From the NCBI GenBank assembly GCA_910587835.1, contig CAJUNQ010000016.1, positions 21,183 to 85,182 of the forward strand: a stretch of DNA of 64,000 bases. The letters run 5' to 3'. This document shows, piece by piece, positions 57,811-64,000 of this stretch; positions within the stretch are counted from its first letter, which is position 1, and each line of letters starts with the position of its first letter. The DNA is from an uncultured Oscillospiraceae bacterium (GTDB taxonomy: Bacteria > Bacillota > Clostridia > Oscillospirales > Acutalibacteraceae). A model generated the notes under the pieces. The model was not told the DNA's origin, searched no databases, and was given only the letters and a program-made list of their open reading frames with translations. Position numbers and translations under genes: made by a program.

Positions 57811-58328
57811 ACCCAGCCATCACCCTGATCCGCCCCAGTATTCAGTGGAAGGAGAAGGCCCTGGCCTTCCGGAAGGAGTTTTTTGAGAACGGGGAGCCGG
57901 TCATCTTTGGCAGCGAGCTGCTGGACAAGACCGAGAGCTATGAGGACTGGCTGACCGCCGTTGCCCGCAACACCAGCCCCAAAACCGTTGACCCCAACTG
58001 GGTGGTGACAGACACCTTCTTTGCGGTGGACGGGGCAGGCGAGATCGTGGGCATCATCGACCTGCGCCACCGGCTCAACGATTTTCTGAAGGACCTGGGC
58101 CACTGCGGCTACAGTGTGCGGCCCAGCCAGCGCCAGAAAGGCTATGCCCGGCAGATGCTGGCCCGGGTGCTGGAGGAGGCCCGCCGGGCCGGCCTCCCGG
58201 AGATATGCATTTCCGTAGAGCGGGCCAACCTGGCCTCCGTCCGGGTGATAGAGGCCAACGGCGGCGCCCTCCGGCGCAGCTTTACTCACCAGGGCGCACC
58301 GGCGGACGTTTACGCCTTCCATTTATAG
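57807..58328 (+). CDS. GNAT family N-acetyltransferase
   Basis: A 173-residue acetyltransferase similar to YkkB/YjcF-like and other predicted GNAT proteins. Motif A appears as VRPSQRQKGYARQMLARVLEEA, and the C-terminal motif as ERANLASVRVIEANGGALRR. The substrate is unknown. It is translationally coupled to the upstream P-loop protein, a pairing that hints at small-molecule modification, but this is inference only. Confidence 0.85.
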   Translation: MNPAITLIRPSIQWKEKALAFRKEFFENGEPVIFGSELLDKTESYEDWLTAVARNTSPKTVDPNWVVTDTFFAVDGAGEIVGIIDLRHRLNDFLKDLGHCGYSVRPSQRQKGYARQMLARVLEEARRAGLPEICISVERANLASVRVIEANGGALRRSFTHQGAPADVYAFHL

Positions 58329-58483
58329 GTGCGGCCTCCCCAAAGCAGAAAAGCGAGGGAAGCGCCCTGTGCCCCGCAGGCCCTGAGCTTGCATGAGAAA
58401 ATGACGGCCTGGCGCAATTCCGCTTCGACCAACGCCGCCAGCCGGAAACATAATGGATTTCCATGGATTTTGCAAAGTTATAC

Positions 58484-58512
58484 TTGCAAACAGCCGCGTT
58501 TTGGTATACAAT
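58484..58512 (+). promoter_or_regulatory. Sigma-A promoter of the glycolytic cluster
   Basis: TTGCAA (58484-58489) and TACAAT (58507-58512), 17 bases apart, about 60 bases upstream of pgk. Confidence 0.7.
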
Positions 58513-58574
58513 ATCTGGTAGTAGTCTGTGCGTTTTTACTACTCGATTTCTTTAGAAGAAGGAGTGCACTGAAA

Positions 58575-59873
58575 ATGAACTATCTCAACAAGAAGACTGT
58601 GGAAGACATCGACGTTGCCGGCAAGCGGGTCCTGGTCCGCTGCGACTTCAACGTCCCCATGAAGGACGGCGCTATTACTGACACAAAGCGCATTGTGGGC
58701 GCCCTGCCCACCGTCAAGTACCTCTCCGACCACGGCGCCAAGGTGGTCCTCTGCTCCCACATGGGCCGTCCCCACAACATCTTCAACGATACCGTGAAGC
58801 TGGACAAGAAGGAAAAGAAGAAGATCGATGCCATGCCCGAGGCCGAGCAGGCCGAGGCCACCGCCAAGGCCCTTGAGGCCGCCAAGGGCGACGTGCAGAA
58901 GTTCTCCCTGGCCCCTGTCGCCGCCGAGCTGGGCAAGCTGCTGGGCAAAGAGGTCATTATGGCCAAAGACGTCATCGGCCCCGACGCCAAGGCAAAGGCC
59001 GCCGCCCTTAACAACGGCGATGTGATGATCATTGAGAACATCCGCTTCCACGCCGAGGAGACCAAGAACGACCCCGAGTTTGCCAAAGAGCTGGCCTCTA
59101 TGGCCGACATCTATGTGAACGACGCCTTTGGCACCGCCCACCGGGCCCACGCCTCCACCGAGGGCGTCAGCCACTATCTGCCCGCTGTGTGCGGCTACCT
59201 GATTCAGAAGGAGATCACCGTCATGGGCGGGGCCCTCACCGAGCCCAAGCGTCCCTTTGTGGCCATTCTGGGCGGCGCCAAGGTCTCCGACAAGATCGGC
59301 GTTATCGACAACCTGCTCACAAAGGTAGACACCCTGATCATCGGCGGCGGCATGGCCTACACCTTCTTCAAGGCCCAGGGCCACAGCATCGGCACCTCCC
59401 TGTGCGAGGAGGACAAGCTCGACCTGGCAAAGGCCACCCTGGAAAAGGCCGAGAAGGCCGGCGTGAAGTTCCTGCTGCCCGTTGACACCAAGGTGGGCAA
59501 GGAGTTCGCTCCCGACACCGAGAGCCAGGTGGTCGACTCCACCGCCATTCCCGACGGCTGGATGGGTCTGGACATCGGCCCCAAGACCATTGAGCTGTTC
59601 TCCGACGCCATCAAGGGCGCGGGCACCGTGGTCTGGAACGGCCCCATGGGCGTTTCCGAGTGGGAGAACTTTGCCGCCGGCACCATCGGCGTGGCCAGCG
59701 CGGTAGCCGGCAGCGGCTCTATCTCCATCATCGGCGGCGGCGACTCCGCGGCGGCTGTGGAGAAGCTGGGCTTTGCGGACAAGATGACCCACATCTCCAC
59801 CGGCGGCGGCGCTTCCCTGGAGTTCCTGGAGGGCAAGGAGCTGCCCGGCATTGCCTGCCTCAACGAGAAATAA
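58575..59873 (+). CDS. pgk: Phosphoglycerate kinase
   Basis: A 432-residue glycolytic kinase (1,3-bisphosphoglycerate + ADP to 3-phosphoglycerate + ATP). Signatures are RVLVRCDFNVPMKDG at the start, SHMGRP, the nucleotide site GGAKVSDKIGVIDNLL, and the C-terminal GGGDSAAAVEKLG. A charged segment of about 35 residues (KKEKKKIDAMPEAEQAEA) after the LGRP-type loop makes it longer than the usual 395 or so residues, as seen in some Clostridia. The ATG at 58575 follows AAGGAG. The long frame upstream is not translated from any visible site. Followed by its own terminator. Confidence 0.95.
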   Translation: MNYLNKKTVEDIDVAGKRVLVRCDFNVPMKDGAITDTKRIVGALPTVKYLSDHGAKVVLCSHMGRPHNIFNDTVKLDKKEKKKIDAMPEAEQAEATAKALEAAKGDVQKFSLAPVAAELGKLLGKEVIMAKDVIGPDAKAKAAALNNGDVMIIENIRFHAEETKNDPEFAKELASMADIYVNDAFGTAHRAHASTEGVSHYLPAVCGYLIQKEITVMGGALTEPKRPFVAILGGAKVSDKIGVIDNLLTKVDTLIIGGGMAYTFFKAQGHSIGTSLCEEDKLDLAKATLEKAEKAGVKFLLPVDTKVGKEFAPDTESQVVDSTAIPDGWMGLDIGPKTIELFSDAIKGAGTVVWNGPMGVSEWENFAAGTIGVASAVAGSGSISIIGGGDSAAAVEKLGFADKMTHISTGGGASLEFLEGKELPGIACLNEK

Positions 59874-59884
59874 GACGGTTCTGG

Positions 59885-59919
59885 GAGGGCGGGGGTTTGC
59901 TCCGCCCTTTCGCTTTTTG
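59885..59919 (+). terminator. Terminator after pgk
   Basis: GGGCGG/CCGCCC stem (59888-59893 with 59902-59907), followed by TTTCGCTTTTTG. Downstream genes therefore probably need another promoter or readthrough. Confidence 0.6.
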
Positions 59920-60009
59920 AAAACAGGGTGGTCTTTTCGCAGGGCGCGAAAAGGCCATAAAGGACAGGCGTAGGTTTTGGCCTCCGGGCACAAAGAACGC
60001 GCCCCACGG

Positions 60010-60081
60010 CAAGGTCAACCGCCCTTGGATTCCGCCAGGTACCCCGACTTGGCAAAGCCAAGTCGGGGTACCTGGACCGCG
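60010..60081. repeat. Modular hairpin repeat, copy 3 with a 19-bp perfect stem
   Basis: It shares the outer ends of copies 1 and 2 (CAAGGTC at the left, CCTGGACCGCG at the right). Between them is one perfect 19-base stem with a three-base AAA loop (60035-60053 with 60057-60075). The stem sequence is unrelated to that of copies 1 and 2 except for the outer CCAGG/CCTGG. Confidence 0.88.
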
Positions 60082-60163
60082 CAAATTGGCTCAGCTTTCG
60101 GTGAGACGATCCGCATGGAATTTCATCAGCCTTGGGCGAAATCCCGACAAAGGAAGAATTATC

Positions 60164-60310
60164 ATGGGCCAGGCTGACAAGCAATTCTGCGCTTTCTTGC
60201 GCGTTGTCATCCGCAGTTTGAAGAAGGCCATAGAAGAAAAAGACCCCGCAAAGCAAAAAGAGCTTATGAAAGAAATTTTATCCGATCTGCAACAATCATT
60301 GGAGGATTGA
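60164..60310 (+). CDS. Small conserved-looking protein, 48 aa
   Basis: A short ORF starting MGQADKQFCAFLRVV and ending LSDLQQSLED, with AGGAAG 8 bases before the ATG. The composition is that of a small helical bundle: basic and acidic residues alternate (KKAIEEKDPAKQKELMKEIL) and there is no membrane segment. It ends 5 bases before tpiA and carries the GGAGG ribosome site of tpiA at its 3' end, so it is translated just ahead of it. The function is unknown. Confidence 0.75.
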   Translation: MGQADKQFCAFLRVVIRSLKKAIEEKDPAKQKELMKEILSDLQQSLED

Positions 60311-60315
60311 TTACT

Positions 60316-61086
<771 letters not shown>

Positions 61087-61089
61087 GCC

Positions 61090-61332
61090 ATGGGCGATAC
61101 CGCGGTAAAATTTATCTGCACTCTGTGGGGAGCGGCAGTGGCCCTCATTGCCACCCGCTACCTGTGCGCGGCCATTCTCACCGCAGGCATGAATCCGGAT
61201 GAGGCCACCTTTCAAATGGCCCTGAACAGCCTGGGTCCCCTTTTGCCCATCCTGTCCGCCATCTGCCTGCTGGGCGGCACAGCCTTCGCGGTGGTCGAGG
61301 TCCTCTCCGCCCTTCGCGGCCGAAAGAAATAA
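61090..61332 (+). CDS. Small two-helix membrane protein, 80 aa
   Basis: MGDTAVKFICTLWG... with two hydrophobic segments (residues 8-30 and 47-72) and a basic end (ALRGRKK). It starts three bases after the tpiA stop; the ribosome site is weak (AAAGG within the end of tpiA), so translation is likely coupled. I do not recognise a family. It lies in the glycolytic cluster ahead of gpmI, which may be coincidental. Confidence 0.65.
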   Translation: MGDTAVKFICTLWGAAVALIATRYLCAAILTAGMNPDEATFQMALNSLGPLLPILSAICLLGGTAFAVVEVLSALRGRKK

Positions 61333-61357
61333 GCAATCGAAAGGAAATACGCATAGA

Positions 61358-62869
61358 ATGAAAAAGCCTCTTGTTCTGATGATTCTGGACGGCTTCGGCA
61401 TTGCCCCGGACGAGGGCAACGCCATTGTCGCCGCCAACACCCCCAACCTGGACCGCATCCTCAAGGAGAACCCCGTGACCAAAATCGGGGCCTCCGGCCT
61501 GGACGTGGGCCTGCCGGACGGGCAGATGGGCAACTCTGAGGTGGGCCACACCAACATTGGCGCGGGCCGCATTGTCTATCAGGAGCTCACCCGCATCACC
61601 AAGTCCGCCGAAGAGGGCGACATGGCCAAAAACCCCGCCCTGCTCCATGCCATGCAGTCCGCCAAAGACAATAACAAGGCCCTGCACTTTATGGGCCTCC
61701 TGTCCGACGGCGGCGTCCACAGCCACAACACCCATCTGTATGCCCTGCTGAAAATGGCCAAAAGCCTGGGCCTCACCAAGGTCTTTGTCCACTGCTTCCT
61801 GGACGGCCGGGACGTGCCCCCCTCCAGCGGCAAGGACTATGTGAAGGAGCTGATGACCCAGCTGAAAGAAATCGGCGTGGGCCAGGCCGCCACGGTCATG
61901 GGCCGCTACTATGCCATGGACCGGGACAACCGCTGGGAGCGGGTGGAAAAGGCCTACGCCGCCATGGTCTACGGCGAGGGCCTGAAGGCCGAATGTCCTG
62001 TCTGCGCGGTACAGAAGTCCTATGACGAGGGTGTCACCGACGAATTCGTGGTTCCCACTGTATGCGAAGGGGCCGAGCCCATCCAGGCCGGCGACTCCGT
62101 CATCTTCTACAACTTCCGCCCCGACCGGGCCCGGGAGATTACCCGCACTCTGGTAGACCCGGATTTCACCGGCTTTGAGCGGAAAAACGGCTTCTTCCCC
62201 CTGAACTATGTGTGCATGACCCAGTACGACGCCACCATGCCCAATGTGGACGTGGCCTATAAGCCCGAAAGCCTCACCAACACCTTTGGCGAATACCTCT
62301 CCAAAAACGACCTGACCCAGCTGCGCATTGCCGAAACCGAGAAGTATGCCCATGTCACCTTCTTCTTCAACGGCGGCGTAGAGAAGCAGTACCCCGGCGA
62401 GGACCGTATTCTGGTAAAGTCCCCTGCCGTGGCTACCTATGACCTGCAGCCGGAGATGAGCGCCTACGAGGTCACCGACAAGATGGTAGAGGCCGTCAAG
62501 TCCGGCAAGTATGACGCCCTGATTCTCAACTATGCCAACTGCGACATGGTGGGCCACACCGGCGTGTTCCAGGCCGCGGTCAAGGCGGTGGAAGCGGTGG
62601 ACGCCTGCATCGGCCGGGTAGAGGCCGCTGTCAAGGAGATGGGCGGCTGCATTCTGCTCACCGCCGACCACGGCAACGCCGACCGGATGGTGGACGATGA
62701 TGGCACCCCCTTCACCGCCCACACCACCAACCCGGTGCCCTTCTGCGTCATCAACCACCCCTGCCAGCTCCGTGAGGGCGGCCGCCTGGCAGACATCGCC
62801 CCCACCATGCTGAAGGTGCTGGGCCTGCCCCAGCCTGAGGAAATGACCGGGGAGAGCATCATCCAATAA
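61358..62869 (+). CDS. gpmI: 2,3-bisphosphoglycerate-independent phosphoglycerate mutase
   Basis: A 503-residue alkaline-phosphatase-superfamily enzyme converting 3- to 2-phosphoglycerate with two manganese ions. It has LMILDGFGIAPDEGNA (metal Asp), the nucleophile serine in QMGNSEVGHTNIGAGR, substrate-binding HCFLDGRDVPP, RPDRAREITR, NYANCDMVGHTG and TADHGNADRM (metal ligands). The ATG follows AAAGGAAA. Catalysis of the step after pgk matches its place in the cluster. Confidence 0.95.
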   Translation: MKKPLVLMILDGFGIAPDEGNAIVAANTPNLDRILKENPVTKIGASGLDVGLPDGQMGNSEVGHTNIGAGRIVYQELTRITKSAEEGDMAKNPALLHAMQSAKDNNKALHFMGLLSDGGVHSHNTHLYALLKMAKSLGLTKVFVHCFLDGRDVPPSSGKDYVKELMTQLKEIGVGQAATVMGRYYAMDRDNRWERVEKAYAAMVYGEGLKAECPVCAVQKSYDEGVTDEFVVPTVCEGAEPIQAGDSVIFYNFRPDRAREITRTLVDPDFTGFERKNGFFPLNYVCMTQYDATMPNVDVAYKPESLTNTFGEYLSKNDLTQLRIAETEKYAHVTFFFNGGVEKQYPGEDRILVKSPAVATYDLQPEMSAYEVTDKMVEAVKSGKYDALILNYANCDMVGHTGVFQAAVKAVEAVDACIGRVEAAVKEMGGCILLTADHGNADRMVDDDGTPFTAHTTNPVPFCVINHPCQLREGGRLADIAPTMLKVLGLPQPEEMTGESIIQ

Positions 62870-62903
62870 GCCGCGCTCCCCAGGGTCAGCGAGGTAAAAA
62901 CCC

Positions 62904-63239
62904 ATGACTCCATCTGAACTCACCGGCTTTATCATCTTTATTCTGATATCCCTGTCCCTCATCGGGCTGTCCATCCCCCTGCTCATGGGCAAGGGGACCG
63001 GGCTCATTGCCGGCTACAACACCATGACCCCCCAGGAGAAAGCTCAATGGGACGGCCCTGCTCTGGCAAGGTTCACCGGCAGACTGCTGCTGGTCATTGG
63101 GCTGACTACTCTGCTCTTTGGGGCCGGGCTCTTTCTTCTGGCCCTGGAATGGCTCACCTGGGTCTACCTGGCAGTGGTGCTTGGCCTGAGCGTCTTCGCC
63201 GTCATTTACTGCAACACAGGCGGCCGCTTCAAAAAGTAA
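62904..63239 (+). CDS. DUF3784 family membrane protein
   Basis: A 111-residue protein with three hydrophobic segments. The family signature lies between the first two: GTGLIAGYNTMTPQEKAQWD, typical of DUF3784. The function is unknown. It ends before a strong terminator and closes the plus-strand cluster. Confidence 0.88.
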   Translation: MTPSELTGFIIFILISLSLIGLSIPLLMGKGTGLIAGYNTMTPQEKAQWDGPALARFTGRLLLVIGLTTLLFGAGLFLLALEWLTWVYLAVVLGLSVFAVIYCNTGGRFKK

Positions 63240-63245
63240 TATCGC

Positions 63246-63288
63246 AAAAAAGACCTCCCCAGCTTCTGGGAGAGGTCTTTTTTTACAT
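63246..63288. terminator. Bidirectional terminator after DUF3784 gene
   Basis: AAAAGACCTC pairs with GAGGTCTTTT (63248-63257 with 63272-63281) around a CC/GG-closed loop, followed by a T run. It serves both the plus cluster and the convergent lipoprotein gene. Confidence 0.85.
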
Positions 63289-63329
63289 TCCGGGTCCTTC
63301 CTCCAAAGAAACGCCCCTGCTCTCTTGTG

Positions 63330-63743
63330 TTATGCCCTCAGCTCCGCCGAAAATCCGGCCTCCTGGTCCCAGTCAACCACCACAAAGCGCTTCTCCCCCA
63401 GCCGGGCCTCCATGTCCACCGGTCCCAGCACAGCAATCTCCCGGTCCTCCTTCTCATCATAAAGCCGAAGCTCCAAAGACATCTCTCCCTCTTCCTTCCC
63501 CTCCAAATCGTCCTTAGAGAAGTAGACCAGCACATAGGGGTCGCTGTTCAGGGGCTTTTTGTCAAAGTTAGCCACGCCGCCGGTGCAAAGATATTCCCCG
63601 TCCAGCGAAGCCACATAGTCAATCCGATACACCTCCGGGCTGGTGCAGTACAGCTGCACGGTAAACAGGTCCGGACTGTTGCTCTGGCCGCAGGCCATCA
63701 GCCCCATCAACACCGACAGCAGCAGCGACGTCATTTTTCCCAT
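63330..63743 (-). CDS. Predicted lipoprotein of unknown function
   Basis: A 137-residue protein with a lipoprotein signal (MGKMTSLLLSVLMGLMACG; lipobox LMAC, cysteine at residue 18). The mature part is beta-rich and acidic (LFTVQLYCTSPEVYRIDYVA, VLVYFSKDDLEG). No family recognised. The ATG at 63743 is chosen because GGGAGG lies 8 bases upstream and the signal then begins normally; the open frame continues 11 codons further. Confidence 0.75.
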   Translation of the reverse strand: MGKMTSLLLSVLMGLMACGQSNSPDLFTVQLYCTSPEVYRIDYVASLDGEYLCTGGVANFDKKPLNSDPYVLVYFSKDDLEGKEEGEMSLELRLYDEKEDREIAVLGPVDMEARLGEKRFVVVDWDQEAGFSAELRA

Positions 63744-63832
63744 ACCAAATGCCTCCCTCATTCTTTCTGACGCCATTCTACCCCCTTCCCCTTACAAAAA
63801 GCCGCATACTGTCTTTACATTTTTCTGAATAA

Positions 63833-63866
63833 CAAAAGGCCTCCGCTTCAGCGAAGGCCTCTTTTC
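63833..63866 (-). terminator. Terminator of the right-edge gene
   Basis: AGGCCT/AGGCCT arms extended by partial pairing (63837-63860), followed on the minus strand by TTTTGTT; also T-rich on the plus side. Confidence 0.75.
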
Positions 63867-64000
63867 TCACTTTTTCACCTGCTTCCGATAGCGGCACACC
63901 TTCCCCCCGGTCTTGCTGAGATAGGGCAAACACGCAAACCCCCGGGAGAGCATCTCGGGCTTGGGCTCCATCCAGCGGTCGTCCTCCCCCGGGCAGTCCA
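63867..64000 (-). CDS. C-terminal end of an unidentified protein (partial)
   Basis: A frame open from the right window edge to a TGA at 63869-63867, followed directly by a terminator, encodes about 43 residues ending FACLPYLSKTGGKVCRYRKQVKK. The placement supports a real gene end. The fragment is too short to identify; two cysteines and a basic end are visible. Confidence 0.5.
   Translation of the reverse strand, partial: DCPGEDDRWMEPKPEMLSRGFACLPYLSKTGGKVCRYRKQVKK

Noticed and set aside
58329..58574. 82-residue N-terminal extension of pgk
   Set aside because: The extension precedes the promoter at 58484-58512 and the ribosome site, and contains no PGK homology.

Overview
The window is GC-rich, densely coded bacterial chromosome with strong Shine-Dalgarno sites. 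It carries a complete spoIIIA sporulation operon, spoIIAA-spoIIAB, ytfJ, a DacF-type carboxypeptidase next to scpA-scpB, RqcH, and SLH-domain secretion. This points to an endospore-forming, single-membrane Clostridia bacterium, most likely a gut Oscillospiraceae/Oscillospirales (Flavonifractor, Intestinimonas or Oscillibacter-like). The placement is inferred from gene content and composition, not from a database search. I saw no rRNA, tRNA, CRISPR array, prophage or transposase gene.

Layout. 0-0.6 kb (minus): spoIIAA-spoIIAB, cut by the window edge. 0.9-4.9 kb (plus): DUF1858 protein, trmK, a Nif3-family protein, an acetyltransferase and rqcH. 5-11.3 kb (minus): a TetM-like ribosomal-protection GTPase, an SLH-anchored polysaccharide deacetylase behind an amidohydrolase, and an XRE regulator. 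11.7-13.5 kb (plus): a FapA/DUF342 protein. 13.6-18.1 kb (minus): ftsK/spoIIIE, uppP, tepA. 18.8-23.8 kb (minus): spoIIIAA to spoIIIAH with a candidate sigma-E promoter. 24-29.5 kb: carboxylesterase, TraX, endonuclease III, a PLP lyase/aminotransferase, RNase H. 29.7-35.7 kb (plus): a four-gene MacB-type export operon with two different adaptor proteins. 36.2-38.6 kb (plus): feoA-feoB. 38.9-46.7 kb (minus): M50 protease, scpA, scpB, DUF2953, ytfJ, DacF-like carboxypeptidase, a GH127 enzyme that looks like a later arrival, rluB, and a small membrane protein. 46.9-52.7 kb: rpmB, mscS, a MORN-repeat protein, trmL, a pentapeptide-like repeat protein. 53-58.3 kb (plus): an ABC ATPase with a giant coiled-coil FtsX permease, then a P-loop kinase-like protein and an acetyltransferase. 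58.6-63.2 kb (plus): pgk, a 48-residue protein, tpiA, a small membrane protein, gpmI, DUF3784. 63.3-64 kb (minus): a lipoprotein and a partial ORF.

How the genes work together. Three blocks serve sporulation and envelope building: spoIIA (forespore sigma-F control), the spoIIIA channel, and FtsK/UppP plus the carboxypeptidase/ytfJ group. The pgk-tpiA-gpmI block is lower glycolysis. The two ABC export systems, SLH deacetylase, GH127 enzyme and FeoAB suit life on complex glycans in an anaerobic, competitive habitat.

The least expected content lies between genes. One set is a family of about 155-170 bp foldback elements: two 165-bp copies align end to end and keep their internal stem through paired base changes, and three more distant relatives share the core. 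A second set is modular GC-rich hairpins with fixed ends and unrelated but self-complementary arms. These, the two-adaptor exporter, the GH127 insertion and several small conserved-looking proteins are the best candidates for something undescribed.
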